Origin: Clostridiaceae bacterium
GTDB lineage: Bacteria > Bacillota > Clostridia > Saccharofermentanales > DTU023
Assembly (NCBI GenBank): GCA_012841145.1
Contig: DUVH01000024.1
Location: forward strand, 134,711 to 171,611
Reading direction: 5' to 3'
DNA: 36,901 nucleotides
Position numbers and translations under genes: made by a program
The notes under the pieces: generated by a model
Database searches by the model: none
Seen by the model: the letters and a program-made list of their open reading frames with translations, nothing else
Told to the model about the DNA's origin: nothing
Shown here: positions 17,061-26,517 of the stretch, piece by piece
Numbering within the stretch: the stretch's first letter is position 1
Layout: each line of letters begins with the position of its first letter

Positions 17061-18569
17061 ACTATTCATTTTGCCGATAGGAACGATGCTCCCGCAGCAC
17101 ACCGCGAAACGCTCGACGGCTACATCCGCTCGCTTCTGGAGGATCGAAGAAAACGTTTGCCGTCTCCGTTTGTGATCAGCGCCGTTGGAGGAGGGGGCAA
17201 AACGACAATTCTTGTCAATCTCTTTCAAAATAAGTTTCGGGCGCGTTCCATCCTCACAACGACGACGGCGATGATCGCGCCCGGTCATCGCGACGGAGCG
17301 ATAAACCCCTGCGAAAAGTTTCGTCAGCTTGATGACGCGCTCTTGCGCATTTCGACAACTCCTCCTGTCGCTTCCGGCGTCTGGTATTCAAAGCCGTTTC
17401 CCGGTGTCCCCGGGAAATACAGCGGTATCGACAAGGATACATTCGACGCATACATCCGTGAACGACGCGAAGAACATGATCGCGATCTCATCGCCCTCTG
17501 CGAAGCGGACGGATCCAAGCGCAAGCCACTGAAGGCTCATGCCGATCATGAACCCGTTATCCCTCGAACGACCGATCTGACACTCATCGTGTTCGGGTGC
17601 GGAGGTATCGGAAAACCTCTTACGGAGCAATTCGTACACAGAGCTGACATGTTCTCGGATGTTATCGGCAAGGACGTAGGTGAACGTATCGATTTGGACA
17701 ATCTTATCGATCTTCTGCGAAGCGGACATTTATTCAAAGGGATCCCTCGTACAAGCCGTATCGCCATTGTCTTCAATCAAGCCGATCTGTTACCTGAATC
17801 ACAGTCACGTCCGGCAAACCTGCAAAGATGGGCAGAAGAAGTCTTGTCGATTCCCTCGATTGATGCCGTCTTCTTTACAAGCGGAGCAGGCGATGCGCAT
17901 CGGACGGAATTTGGCATCACGAGATCGGTTTCGGACTCACCCCTCTTTTCCGCTGTTGTGCTCGCCGCCGGCCTATCCTCGCGTATGGGCGAGGAGAACA
18001 AGCTGCTTCTGCCCCTCGGCGACAAAACGATCCTCGAAACGACGCTTGAGCATGTGCTGAAGAGTGATATTCGCGAACTCGTCGTCGTCCTCGGATACGA
18101 AGCATCCAAAGTTAAACAGGCAATCATGTCAACGGCGCTTGAAAAAGCGCCAACGGACACAAAAACCACAATAGTCTTGAACGAACGCTATGAATCGGGA
18201 CAGGGAACATCCGTCGCCTGTGGCGTCAAGCAGTTAAGTGATCACAGCGTCGCCTGTTTTTTCGTCCCGGGCGATCAGCCTTTCGTATCGCCCGCTATCA
18301 TGAGAACACTCGCCGAGCATTCGGAAAGAGAAAAGATCATCATCCCCGAAATCTCCGGGAGACAAACGTCACCTGTGCTCTTCGATCGTTACTTCTATGA
18401 TGAACTTGCGAAACTGAATAAAGAGAGAGGCGGACGCGAAGTTATAGACGCGCACGGCGACGATGCCGTCGTACTTCCCGTCGCTTGCCGTGACGAGCGC
18501 GCCGCAATCGATATCGATACACGCAAAGATTATGAAAAGATCGCAAAATACGACAAGTGTTCAGAATGA
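17061..18569 (+). CDS. YqeC-MocA fusion (selenium hydroxylase accessory protein + Mo-cofactor nucleotidyltransferase)
   Basis: One open frame encodes two proteins normally met as separate members of the selenium-dependent molybdenum hydroxylase set. Residues about 37-290 (numbered from GTG 17061) are YqeC-like with a P-loop AVGGGGKTT (K48), then ILTTTTAMI, and a GGIGKPL segment. Residues about 296-500 are a MocA/YgfJ-type nucleotidyltransferase with LAAGLSSRM (301-309), K314 and the PGDQPFVSP motif expected to bind metal and NTP; relatives attach CMP to molybdopterin. I see no stop or frameshift at the junction. The start is uncertain: GTG 17061 gives 502 residues; TTG 17028 would overlap yqeB by seven bases and add 11 residues; neither has a convincing ribosome binding site. 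Coupling to yqeB is likely. Confidence 0.85.
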   Translation, partial: TIHFADRNDAPAAHRETLDGYIRSLLEDRRKRLPSPFVISAVGGGGKTTILVNLFQNKFRARSILTTTTAMIAPGHRDGAINPCEKFRQLDDALLRISTTPPVASGVWYSKPFPGVPGKYSGIDKDTFDAYIRERREEHDRDLIALCEADGSKRKPLKAHADHEPVIPRTTDLTLIVFGCGGIGKPLTEQFVHRADMFSDVIGKDVGERIDLDNLIDLLRSGHLFKGIPRTSRIAIVFNQADLLPESQSRPANLQRWAEEVLSIPSIDAVFFTSGAGDAHRTEFGITRSVSDSPLFSAVVLAAGLSSRMGEENKLLLPLGDKTILETTLEHVLKSDIRELVVVLGYEASKVKQAIMSTALEKAPTDTKTTIVLNERYESGQGTSVACGVKQLSDHSVACFFVPGDQPFVSPAIMRTLAEHSEREKIIIPEISGRQTSPVLFDRYFYDELAKLNKERGGREVIDAHGDDAVVLPVACRDERAAIDIDTRKDYEKIAKYDKCSE

Positions 18570-18623
18570 ACGCTCGCCCGCGTCCTTTTACGGCCGCACA
18601 TCTCGGCGGTTTATTCTCAATCG

Positions 18624-19151
18624 CTATTCAATAATATCGATCTGGCACACACGCATTGCGTCAAGCGCCCTTTGGTGACTCTCCGGCGTTACACCCGCAC
18701 AGCAGCTTGAGTCGACGGCGATCGGGATTTCCGGGAAATACGCCTTAATAAGCAACGCATTCGAAATGACACAGATGTCAGTGCAAAGCCCGACGATCGT
18801 AAAGGAACGGATCGGCTTCTCTTCATGCCAGCGCTCCAAAAGAGTAATGAGCTCACTTGAGCCGAACGTCGGTTTCTCGATCACCGGATTATCCGGCTGA
18901 CAGAGAGCTTCAATTTCAGGGACGAGTTCCCAGCCTTTCGTGCCGCGGATACAGTGCTCGACGGGGAGCCGCATGCCTTCCTGTGTCTCGAGGTAATCGC
19001 TTTCGTGAGTGTCTTTCGTATAGAGAACGCGACCTTCAAATTGCCTAATTTTTTCTTCGACACGCTCGACGATCTGTTGCGCTTCCTGAGTCCCGAGCGA
19101 TCCGTCGACAAAATCGTTTTGCATATCTACAACGATCAAAATATCCTGCAT
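18624..19151 (-). CDS. Nicotinamidase-like cysteine hydrolase (isochorismatase fold)
   Basis: The 175-residue protein belongs to the isochorismatase-like hydrolase family and looks most like nicotinamidase, which converts nicotinamide to nicotinate for NAD recycling. The catalytic triad is visible as D9 (VVDMQNDF), K93 (IEKPTFGSS) and C127 (GLCTDICV). A probable metal site is D47, H49 and H66 (TKDTHES, VEHCIRGT), as in PncA. ATG 19151 is six bases after GAGG. It lies alone between the selenium locus (convergent with the YqeC-MocA gene, 54 bases apart) and the tuf terminator. Other amidase substrates of this family cannot be excluded. Confidence 0.87.
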   Translation of the reverse strand: MQDILIVVDMQNDFVDGSLGTQEAQQIVERVEEKIRQFEGRVLYTKDTHESDYLETQEGMRLPVEHCIRGTKGWELVPEIEALCQPDNPVIEKPTFGSSELITLLERWHEEKPIRSFTIVGLCTDICVISNALLIKAYFPEIPIAVDSSCCAGVTPESHQRALDAMRVCQIDIIE

Positions 19152-19246
19152 AACTAACCTCGCTGATCATCACGAGCGATCCGCTCCCTCGCTTCAGTAA
19201 AATGCTCACTGAGAATTGCGGACGCCCTGCACTTTTTATGCCTATA

Positions 19247-19285
19247 GAAAAGCCTCGAGTACACGGAAGTGCTCTCGAGGCTTTC
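19247..19285 (-). terminator. Terminator of the str operon after tuf
   Basis: AGCCTCGAG (19251-19259) and CTCGAGGCT (19274-19282) form a nine-pair stem with a 14-base loop. Both sides end in short T/A runs, so it may work in both directions: after tuf on the minus strand, and weakly for plus-strand readthrough. Confidence 0.75.
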
Positions 19286-19313
19286 ATTTCAATTGGTTGA
19301 CAAGCTGCTAGGC

Positions 19314-20519
19314 TTAGTCCTCGAGAATGCGAACGACCGTACCTGAACCGACAGTCTTGCCGCCTTCGCGGATAGCGAATTTCAGACCGGGCTCAATGGC
19401 GATCGGCGTGATGAGCTCGACGGCGATCTCAACGTGGTCACCGGGCATGCACATCTCAACGCCTTCCGGCAGATGGGCGACACCGGTTACGTCTGTCGTA
19501 CGGAAGTAGAACTGCGGGCGATAACCGTCAAAGAACGGCTTATGGCGTCCGCCCTCATCCTTCGTCAGGACGTAGACTTGGCCGACAAAGCGCGTATGCG
19601 GTTTGATGGAACCGGGGGCAGCGACGACTTGTCCGCGACGGACTTCATCACGTGCGACACCGCGGAGCAAGAGACCGACGTTATCGCCGGCTTCGGCGTG
19701 ATCGAGCATCTTGCGGAACATCTCAATTCCGGTGACAACTGTCTTCCGGGGCTCATCGGCAAGTCCGACAATCTCGACGGGCCTGTTGATATCGATCTGA
19801 CCGCGCTCAACGCGTCCCGTAACGACGGTTCCGCGACCGGTGATCGTCATAACGTCCTCGATCGGGCAGGCAAACGGCTGGTCGATCGGGCGTGCAGGCG
19901 TCGGGATGAAGTTATCGACGGCTTCCATCAGCTCAAGGATGGGCGCATAGACGGGATCGTTCAGATCGGTGCTGTCCGACTCGAGCGCTTCAAGAGCAGA
20001 GCCGCGAATGATCGGCGTGTCGTCGCCCGGGAAGTCGTACTCGTTCAGGCGCTCACGGATCTCCATGTCAACAAGTTCAAGGATCTCTTCGTCATCGACC
20101 TGATCCGTCTTGTTCATGAAAACGACGATGGCGGGGACACCGACCTGACGTGCGAGCAGGATGTGCTCACGTGTCTGGGGCATCGGGCCGTCAACGGCGG
20201 AAACGACGAGAATCGCGCCGTCCATCTGGGCGGCTCCCGTAATCATGTTCTTAATATAGTCGGCGTGCCCGGGGCAGTCGACGTGTGCGTAGTGACGAGC
20301 TTCCGTCTCGTACTCAACGTGAGAAGCGTTGATTGTGATTCCGCGCGCTCTCTCTTCAGGTGCCTTATCGATCGCTGCGTAATCTGTAAAGCTCGCGAGA
20401 CCTTCTCTGGCGAGAACTTTTGTGATCGCAGCTGTCAACGTCGTCTTACCGTGGTCAACGTGACCGATGGTGCCGACGTTTACGTGCGGTTTTGTTCTTT
20501 CAAACCTTTGTTTACCCAT
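19314..20519 (-). CDS. tuf: Translation elongation factor Tu
   Basis: EF-Tu carries aminoacyl-tRNAs to the ribosomal A site. The 401-residue protein has all GTPase motifs (GHVDHGKT at 19-26, RGITIN, DCPGHAD, NKTD) and the normal C-terminus ending in VVRILED. ATG 20519 is preceded by an AGGAGG-type site. It is the last gene of the rpsL-rpsG-fusA-tuf operon and is followed by a strong terminator. TATAAT-like sequences occur in the 140-base gap to fusA (minus strand), so an internal promoter is possible but no matching -35 is convincing. A long open frame on the opposite strand is a by-product of codon bias. Confidence 0.98.
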   Translation of the reverse strand: MGKQRFERTKPHVNVGTIGHVDHGKTTLTAAITKVLAREGLASFTDYAAIDKAPEERARGITINASHVEYETEARHYAHVDCPGHADYIKNMITGAAQMDGAILVVSAVDGPMPQTREHILLARQVGVPAIVVFMNKTDQVDDEEILELVDMEIRERLNEYDFPGDDTPIIRGSALEALESDSTDLNDPVYAPILELMEAVDNFIPTPARPIDQPFACPIEDVMTITGRGTVVTGRVERGQIDINRPVEIVGLADEPRKTVVTGIEMFRKMLDHAEAGDNVGLLLRGVARDEVRRGQVVAAPGSIKPHTRFVGQVYVLTKDEGGRHKPFFDGYRPQFYFRTTDVTGVAHLPEGVEMCMPGDHVEIAVELITPIAIEPGLKFAIREGGKTVGSGTVVRILED

Positions 20520-20659
20520 TAAAAAATCCTCCTGCTGGTAGATCGTTATACGGATCTAATTATTATAGTTTTGCAATACCTCATTATATTCTCACAAAAC
20601 TGAGATATACGCAATTAAATGCGCTCTGCGAGGGCCTCTCATCGGCCAGTCACAGTAGT

Positions 20660-22735
20660 TTAATAGTGTTTTCTCGCAATAAGTGCGCGCACGCTCTCAG
20701 GCACCTGTTCAAAGTGACTGATCTGCATCGTAAAAACGCCGCGCCCTTGCGTTCTTGACCTCAGCGATGTCGCATAACCGAACATTTCCGATAGAGCGAC
20801 ATAAGCATCGACGACTTGAGCATTGCTCGTCGCCTCCATCCCTTGTATCTGACCGCGCCTCGCGCTGATATCGGCCAGCACATCTCCCAGATACTCGACA
20901 GGCGTGATGATATCGACTTTCATGATGGGCTCCATCAAGATCGGGGCCGCTTTATCGATCGCGTCCCGCAAAGCCATTGAGCCGGCAATACGGAAAGCTA
21001 TCTCGGAAGAGTCGACCTCGTGATATGAACCGTCGAGCACGGTCGCTTTAAGATCGACAACGGGATAACCTGCGATGCTGCCGCCGTTCATCGCGTCGCG
21101 AATACCTTCCTCGATCGATTTCATGAACTCTCGCGGGATAACCCCGCCGACGGTCTTGTCTTCGAAGATGAATCCCTCGCCCGCTTCAAGCGGTGCAACT
21201 TGAATGATGACGTGACCGTACTGTCCGTGACCGCCCGTCTGGCGTACAAATCGTCCTTCACCCTTCGCTGTTTTCGTAATCGTCTCACGGTACGCTACCT
21301 GCGGCTGACCGACGTTCGCCTCAACTTTGAATTCGCGAAGCATCCTGTCGACAATGATGGCAAGGTGCAGTTCACCCATGCCGGAAACGATCATCTGGCC
21401 TGTTTCAACGTCGACGCGTGTTCGGAAAGTCGGGTCTTCCTCGGCCAGCTTGGCGAGCGCGACCTCCATCTTTTCCTGACTCGCTTTTGACTTCGGCTCG
21501 ATCGCGACAGAAATGACGGGTTCCGGAAAGTCCATGCTCTCCAGAACGATCGGCGCCTGCTCCGTTGTGAGCGTGTCGCCGGTCGTCGTGTTCCGAAGAC
21601 CGACTGCCGCGGCGATATCTCCGGCGTAGACTTTGTCAACGTCCGAACGGTGGTTGGCGTGCATCATCAGGATGCGCCCGATGCGTTCACGCTTGCCCTT
21701 CGACGCGTTCATCACGTACGATCCGGCTTTCAGCGTTCCGCTGTAAACGCGGAAGAAACAGAGCTGTCCCACAAAGGGATCCGTCATCACCTTAAACGCG
21801 AGCGCTGAAAAAGGAGCGTTGTCGTCCGCCTCGCGCGTTGTTTCCTCCTCCGTTTTCGGGTTGATTCCGACAACGGGCGGAATATCGACAGGTGACGGCA
21901 AAAAGTCAACCATCGCATCCAAGAGCAGCTGCACGCCTTTGTTCTTGTAAGAAGCTCCACAGGTAACGGGGATAATCTTTGTCGCGATGGTCGCCTTGCG
22001 CAGACTTTGTTTCAATTCCTCGACGGAAATTTCCTCGTCTAAAAGGAATTTCACAGCGAGATCATCGTCCGTTTCACAGATTGCCTCAACCATGCGAGAA
22101 CGCCATTCCTTGGCTTCCTCAAGTTGATCCGCGTCAATATCTGTTGTCGTAATCGTTTTTCCGAGATCTTCTTCGTCGTAATACTCTGCTTGCATCGACA
22201 TCAGGTCAATAATGCCGACAAATGTATCTTCTTTACCGATAGGCAGTTGAATCGGGACGGCGTTGGCGCCCAGGCGCTCTTTCAACATCTTGACAACGCG
22301 GAAAAAATCGGCGCCGACGATATCCATCTTGTTGATGTACGCTACGCGCGGCACGCCGTAGTTGTCGGCCTGTCTCCAGACAGTCTCCGTCTGCGGCTCG
22401 ACGCCGCCCTTGGCGCAGAGAACCGTCACGGCGCCGTCGAGCACGCGAAGAGAGCGCTCAACTTCGACGGTAAAATCGACATGACCGGGCGTATCGATGA
22501 TGTTGATACGGCAGTCCTTCCACTGAGCGGTCGTCGCGGCCGACGTAATCGTGATGCCGCGTTCCTGTTCTTCGGGCATCCAGTCCATCGTGGCGGCACC
22601 TTCGTGCGTTTCACCCAGACGGTGGATACGCCCCGTATAGTACAGGATGCGTTCCGTCGTCGTCGTCTTGCCGGCGTCTATATGGGCCATGATGCCTATG
22701 TTTCTTGTATTCTCGAGTGAGAATTCTCTTGGCAT
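20660..22735 (-). CDS. fusA: Translation elongation factor G
   Basis: EF-G is the GTPase that drives ribosomal translocation. It is 691 residues from ATG 22735, usual for the family. G1 AHIDAGKTT lies near residues 16-24, followed by [17 protein letters not shown] and NKMD. The later domains show GMGELHLAI and the domain IV loop region GGSIAGYPV. The frame is also open to a TTG two codons upstream, but that codon nearly touches the GGGAGG ribosome binding site, whereas ATG 22735 is seven bases from it. It lies between rpsG and tuf in the str operon. Confidence 0.98.
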   Translation of the reverse strand: MPREFSLENTRNIGIMAHIDAGKTTTTERILYYTGRIHRLGETHEGAATMDWMPEEQERGITITSAATTAQWKDCRINIIDTPGHVDFTVEVERSLRVLDGAVTVLCAKGGVEPQTETVWRQADNYGVPRVAYINKMDIVGADFFRVVKMLKERLGANAVPIQLPIGKEDTFVGIIDLMSMQAEYYDEEDLGKTITTTDIDADQLEEAKEWRSRMVEAICETDDDLAVKFLLDEEISVEELKQSLRKATIATKIIPVTCGASYKNKGVQLLLDAMVDFLPSPVDIPPVVGINPKTEEETTREADDNAPFSALAFKVMTDPFVGQLCFFRVYSGTLKAGSYVMNASKGKRERIGRILMMHANHRSDVDKVYAGDIAAAVGLRNTTTGDTLTTEQAPIVLESMDFPEPVISVAIEPKSKASQEKMEVALAKLAEEDPTFRTRVDVETGQMIVSGMGELHLAIIVDRMLREFKVEANVGQPQVAYRETITKTAKGEGRFVRQTGGHGQYGHVIIQVAPLEAGEGFIFEDKTVGGVIPREFMKSIEEGIRDAMNGGSIAGYPVVDLKATVLDGSYHEVDSSEIAFRIAGSMALRDAIDKAAPILMEPIMKVDIITPVEYLGDVLADISARRGQIQGMEATSNAQVVDAYVALSEMFGYATSLRSRTQGRGVFTMQISHFEQVPESVRALIARKHY

Positions 22736-22826
22736 CGCCAATCCTCCCTGATTACAACTTTCTTCTACTTTATCCTTACCGCACCGTCACGACATCGGCT
22801 GCGTATCGGCGGGTCGTTCTTGTTGA

Positions 22827-23297
22827 TTACCACCTGTAGTGCGCAAACGCGCGGTTTGCCTCTGCCATACGGTGGATTTCTTCCTTTCTCCTGAATGCCG
22901 AACCGGCCTGTCTCGACGCGTCGATCAGTTCGTTGGCGAGACGTTCTTTCATCGTACGTTCGCTTCTGTTGCGCGCCGCTTGGACGATCCAGCGCAATGC
23001 GAGCGTCTGGCGTCTCTCCGGTCGCACTTCGATCGGAACTTGATAGTTCGATCCGCCGACGCGACGTGCTTTGACTTCCAGCACGGGCATTACATGATCC
23101 ATGGCTTGGTTAAAAACTTCCAGAGGTGACTGCCCGACGCGACTTTCGACCAGATCAAACGCGCCGTACACAATCCTTTGCGCCAGCTCTTTTTTGCCGT
23201 CCAGCATGACATTATTGATCAGCTTAGCGACACGGATATCTCCATAAATGGGATCCGGCAGTACTTCTCTCTTGGGTACATGGCCTTTCCTTGGCAA
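22827..23297 (-). CDS. rpsG: 30S ribosomal protein S7
   Basis: S7 is a primary 16S rRNA-binding protein that organises the 30S head. The protein is 156 residues with the typical start [16 protein letters not shown] and the conserved [15 protein letters not shown] segment. The start codon is TTG (23295-23297) placed eight bases after AAGGAGG; no better ATG exists for the conserved N-terminus. The gap to rpsL is 155 bases. S7 commonly represses its own operon in bacteria; I could not identify a specific S7 target here. Confidence 0.97.
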   Translation of the reverse strand: MPRKGHVPKREVLPDPIYGDIRVAKLINNVMLDGKKELAQRIVYGAFDLVESRVGQSPLEVFNQAMDHVMPVLEVKARRVGGSNYQVPIEVRPERRQTLALRWIVQAARNRSERTMKERLANELIDASRQAGSAFRRKEEIHRMAEANRAFAHYRW

Positions 23298-23452
23298 TGG
23301 TCTTCCCTCCTTTCATGATTATGCGGGTTCTTTACTAGGAAACCCGAAACCATAGGTACTCACGATATGGACACGTGTCATGCGCAAAAAACAGGCCCGA
23401 AAATATCGGAGGCGTGTTTTATGGCTGCATGTTTGTCCAACCGCTGGCTACG

Positions 23453-23878
23453 CTACTTGGTTTTCGCGACCCTCGGGCGCTTCGTGCCGTATTTTGAACG
23501 GCTCTGTCTGCGATTTGCGACGCCTACCGTGTCGAGCGTTCCGCGAACGACATGGTAGCGCACGCCGGGCAGGTCCTTCACACGGCCACCACGAATGAGC
23601 ACAACACTGTGTTCCTGTAAGTTGTGACCGATACCCGGGATATACGCGTAGACCTCGTGCTGATTTGTCAGACGGACACGGGCGACCTTGCGCAAGGCCG
23701 AGTTCGGCTTTTTCGGCGTCGTCGTCTTAACGACCGTACAAACACCGCGCTTTTGAGGCGACGAGTAGTACGACGGACGTCTCTTCAACGTATTCAAGCC
23801 GACATTGAGCGCAGGAACGTGAGTTTTATTCACTTTCTTTTTTCGCCCTTTCCTAACCAACTGGTTGAACGTAGGCAT
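23453..23878 (-). CDS. rpsL: 30S ribosomal protein S12
   Basis: S12 lies in the 30S decoding centre. From ATG 23878 the protein is 141 residues. The conserved [12 protein letters not shown] and [13 protein letters not shown] segments carry the lysines whose mutation gives streptomycin resistance in other bacteria; both are wild type. An open extension to GTG 23884 is ignored because AAAGGAGG is correctly placed for ATG 23878. First gene of the str operon. Upstream, where rpoC or an L7Ae-like gene often sits in Firmicutes, there is instead an AT-rich restriction-modification block. Confidence 0.97.
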   Translation of the reverse strand: MPTFNQLVRKGRKKKVNKTHVPALNVGLNTLKRRPSYYSSPQKRGVCTVVKTTTPKKPNSALRKVARVRLTNQHEVYAYIPGIGHNLQEHSVVLIRGGRVKDLPGVRYHVVRGTLDTVGVANRRQSRSKYGTKRPRVAKTK

Positions 23879-23912
23879 TAACACTCCTCCTTTCTTATAA
23901 GCTCAAAAAGAC

Positions 23913-23930
23913 ACCCTCCCGCAAGAGGGC
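23913..23930 (-). other. Hairpin with U-run in the rpsL leader
   Basis: On the minus strand CCCTC and GAGGG pair around a six-base loop, followed three bases later by five Ts, then the rpsL ribosome binding site. It resembles a weak attenuator or leader hairpin. The separation from the T-run makes termination uncertain. Confidence 0.35.
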
Positions 23931-23942
23931 GACCGGAAAATA

Positions 23943-23971
23943 ATAATAACAGGAATTTTCAATCTTGTCTA
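23943..23971 (-). promoter_or_regulatory. str operon promoter
   Basis: Minus-strand TAGACA (23966-23971), a 17-base spacer and TATTAT (23943-23948) each match consensus at five of six positions. Transcription would begin near 23936, giving a leader of about 58 bases before rpsL. Confidence 0.7.
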
Positions 23972-24262
23972 GTCGTAACCGCGACAACGATTTCCTAAGT
24001 ATTGCATGAGTATTGCTTGCTTAACATGATTAGCTTAACATCTGACATTTCATTCCCTATCAGTTACGCTTAAAAAGAGATAAAATAAGTCTGAAGCGAA
24101 TAATTCTTAAAAAGATAGACTGCCTCTAAAGTATACTTGTTTTGAGTATTGAGTGTCAGCGTGGGAAGAGAACTCCTTAGCTGGAAGGTGATGAAACTTG
24201 TAATTAGCAGAGCAAAATGGTTTTGCCCCTATTGACAAAATAGAGCTTAACTCCTTTTAGAG
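23972..24262. other. AT-rich non-coding region with repeats before the restriction gene
   Basis: No gene was seen between the str promoter and the restriction nuclease. The region has two direct repeats, AGTATTGC at 23998 and 24009 and GCTTAACAT at 24019 and 24033, a palindrome AAGTATACTT at 24129-24138, and a perfect inverted repeat GCAAAA-TGG-TTTTGC at 24212-24226. TTGACA at 24232-24237 with TTTTAG 17 bases later is a possible promoter for the nuclease gene. Confidence 0.5.
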
Positions 24263-25024
24263 ATGAGAGAGAGTATGGATGCTGAATGTAGGAATAAAAT
24301 TGCGACTGAATTTAGAAACTGCGTTCTCAACACCATCCAAAGGCTAGAAAGAGCAGAAACGAATCGACCTTTTCACGTTGCCCTTTTGTCTGAAGAGGCC
24401 TTGTTTTGGAGCAGGTTTGAGCGCTCTTTCTCGACCTCTTTTGGTCTACGAGTTATTGAAGAAGTAAGCAAAATAGTTGCCTTAGCGGGTGGAGCCACGA
24501 AGGCAGTTCGTCAATCACGGAAAGACCTACAAATAGATTCTGCTATTGACGCAGCCATAACGAATCACTTGAATGCAATTCGATCTGGCAACTCCACGAA
24601 CAGTTGGGAGAAGACTGTAGAGGAGATATCAAGCACACCTAGAACGGGCGATCTTGTACATCATCAAGTAATATCAGATCTTTGGTGGCTAAAAGACGAT
24701 CATGATCACTATATGAGCATCAAAACAGTGAAACCTAATATAGATCAGACCGTTGCAGCTAAGCAGGATCTTTTAAGACTTTTTCTCGCAGACCAAACCT
24801 GTAAAGTGTATTTTGGGCTGTACTACAACCCTTTTGGTGAAGACAGAACTACGTACGCCCACAGTCCGCCCATGAAAATTTTTAACTTCCATACTGACCC
24901 AGTTGTTTTAATTGGGCGCGATTATTGGGATACCTTAGGCGGGGCTGGTACGTACGATGTAGTCTTAGAAATAGCGAGGGAAGTAGGAACAGAAACACGG
25001 AAAATACTAGAATATTTATATTAA
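24263..25024 (+). CDS. TdeIII-like type II restriction endonuclease
   Basis: The 253-residue protein resembles the TdeIII family of type II restriction enzymes (PF09520); TdeIII itself cuts at GGNCC. Recognisable parts are the DLWWLKDDHDHYMSIKTVKPN region, expected to hold the PD-(D/E)xK catalytic residues with the lysine in SIKTVKP, and the later KVYFGLYYNPFG, SPPMKIF and LIGRDYWDTLGGAGTYD segments. It converges with a C5-cytosine methyltransferase 41 bases away, the expected partner. The start is uncertain: ATG 24263 or ATG 24275; neither has a strong ribosome binding site. Codon and base composition are AT-richer than the flanking genes, consistent with acquisition. Site specificity is inferred from the family only. 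Confidence 0.78.
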   Translation: MRESMDAECRNKIATEFRNCVLNTIQRLERAETNRPFHVALLSEEALFWSRFERSFSTSFGLRVIEEVSKIVALAGGATKAVRQSRKDLQIDSAIDAAITNHLNAIRSGNSTNSWEKTVEEISSTPRTGDLVHHQVISDLWWLKDDHDHYMSIKTVKPNIDQTVAAKQDLLRLFLADQTCKVYFGLYYNPFGEDRTTYAHSPPMKIFNFHTDPVVLIGRDYWDTLGGAGTYDVVLEIAREVGTETRKILEYLY

Positions 25025-25065
25025 TCGTCCGTCAGGAACGTCATGAAGCGTTGCTAGTTTTTATC

Positions 25066-26472
25066 CTACAACCAAGATAACTGTTTCGCTCTCGCATTTA
25101 GCCTCTTGCGAGTCTCCCTCTCCCAGGACACCTCATCAGTATTGTTATACCTTGAAAACTTAAAGCCTATGGGTGCCTTCGATTCTTTACCGTTCATGTG
25201 TTCTATTATTTTCTTTGCAATTGCCTCTCCAAGCTTGATTGGAACAGCGTTACCAATCTGTTTGTATTGCTCTAATATAGAGCCATGTATTTGCCAGTCA
25301 AGAGGAAACCCTTGTATGACTTTATATTCCTCGACACTAAGAGGTCTATACTCCACAGGATGACACAAATCAGTTGCTGGCATGGCAGGATGTGTAACCA
25401 GGGTAGGTGAGGGCTTGTCAAAAGCTAACCTTCTCAAGAATCCAGTCTTGCCGCCACCAAGATAATACGACTTACCCATAGCTTCTTTCTGTATATCCGG
25501 AGGTAAATCGCGCCAGTTTTGACCCTCCTTAAGCATTCTGTAATACTTAAGTCGTTTCTCGGGAAACTCAATATGATTATGCGTCACGTCATTTGGCAGC
25601 TGATCTAAAGCAGATCGCAGGGTCTCCCATTTAGGCAGTCCGTGCTCACCATTCTCAGAATGAGTAGGAGTCAGGTACCCTACTTTGTCATCTCCATGAT
25701 AAGCAATCATGACAATACGTTCTCGAACTTGAGGGGCTCCGAAATTGGCAGCGTTATAGAGTTCAAAAGAAACAGTATAGCCGGCTTCACGAAGTCTTCT
25801 GAGGATATGTAATAAGGCACCACCTTTTACCGGCTCAAAGCCAGCCTTAACACATTCTTCAAAGGTTAGTTCATCTGAATATGGAAACGAGGATGACAGT
25901 AAACCTCTAACATTTTCAATAATTGCATAGGTAGGCAATATCTCGACGATGCGGTCAATAAATGTCAAGAAAACATTGCCTCTGCTATCATCAAAACCTT
26001 TCCTGTTTCCTGCAGAGCTAAATGCCTGACAGGGCGGACCACCGACAACCACATCAACTTTTCTATCCTCAGGTACACCGGCAAATTCTAAAATCTTGTC
26101 TGAAGTGTACTCTGTTATATCGCCTATAAGGGCGATGTCAGGTTCATTAGCATTTATGGTCATTCGGCAGTATTTATTAAATTCACAGGCCAGTATAGGC
26201 TCTATGCCGCCTTTTGAGAGTCCAATGTCGAGCCCCATGGCTCCTGAAAAAAAACTCAAGGCAATTATGTCAGGCAAGTCATCGCTTTTGTTTGGGTGGT
26301 CATCAGGTTCTATTGCAATATTTAAAGAGTCAATGTATTTCTCAACTGCATCAGGGTGAATGATCCATTGTTTGCCGACCATTTTAGCCTTCAAATCACC
26401 CTTACGCAGGATAGTTCTAATGTGTTGCTCTGACATTTTGAGCTGTTTGGCAACGTCACTTGTTGTGAGCAC
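25066..26472 (-). CDS. DNA (cytosine-5) methyltransferase with N-terminal helix-turn-helix
   Basis: This 468-residue enzyme methylates cytosine C5 and should protect the host from the adjacent nuclease. Residues 1-50 form a MerR/excisionase-type helix-turn-helix (TSDVAKQLKMSEQHIRTILR then KAKMVGKQWIIHPD). The catalytic domain has the motifs in order: I SFFSGAMGLD, IV GGPPCQAFS with C148 as the expected nucleophile, VI ENVRG, VIII QVRERIVMI, a target-recognition region, then IX/X ending QIGNAVPIKLGEAIA. The GTG start 26472 is eight bases after GGAGG. A promoter and a 12-base palindrome lie just upstream. N-terminal helix-turn-helix domains in some C5 methyltransferases repress their own gene, so autoregulation is plausible here. 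Confidence 0.93.
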   Translation of the reverse strand: MLTTSDVAKQLKMSEQHIRTILRKGDLKAKMVGKQWIIHPDAVEKYIDSLNIAIEPDDHPNKSDDLPDIIALSFFSGAMGLDIGLSKGGIEPILACEFNKYCRMTINANEPDIALIGDITEYTSDKILEFAGVPEDRKVDVVVGGPPCQAFSSAGNRKGFDDSRGNVFLTFIDRIVEILPTYAIIENVRGLLSSSFPYSDELTFEECVKAGFEPVKGGALLHILRRLREAGYTVSFELYNAANFGAPQVRERIVMIAYHGDDKVGYLTPTHSENGEHGLPKWETLRSALDQLPNDVTHNHIEFPEKRLKYYRMLKEGQNWRDLPPDIQKEAMGKSYYLGGGKTGFLRRLAFDKPSPTLVTHPAMPATDLCHPVEYRPLSVEEYKVIQGFPLDWQIHGSILEQYKQIGNAVPIKLGEAIAKKIIEHMNGKESKAPIGFKFSRYNNTDEVSWERETRKRLNARAKQLSWL

Positions 26473-26488
26473 AGGGTATGCCTCCGCT

Positions 26489-26500
26489 TTCGCATGCGAA
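26489..26500. promoter_or_regulatory. Palindrome TTCGCATGCGAA before the methyltransferase gene
   Basis: A perfect 12-base palindrome lies between the predicted transcription start (about 26511) and the ribosome binding site (GCGGAGG, plus-strand CCTCCGC at 26481-26487). Its position would let a bound protein block transcription or hide the ribosome binding site. It is a candidate operator for the methyltransferase helix-turn-helix. Confidence 0.55.
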
Positions 26501-26517
26501 TATTTTTATATACCCAA

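Noticed and set aside
19434-20522. Long plus-strand open frame (362 codons) opposite tuf
   Set aside because: It mirrors the tuf codon bias; the tuf frame is a textbook EF-Tu, and the opposite translation has no recognisable family.
20520-20659. Internal tuf promoter from two minus-strand TATAAT-like sites
   Set aside because: No acceptable -35 at 16-18 bases for either site.
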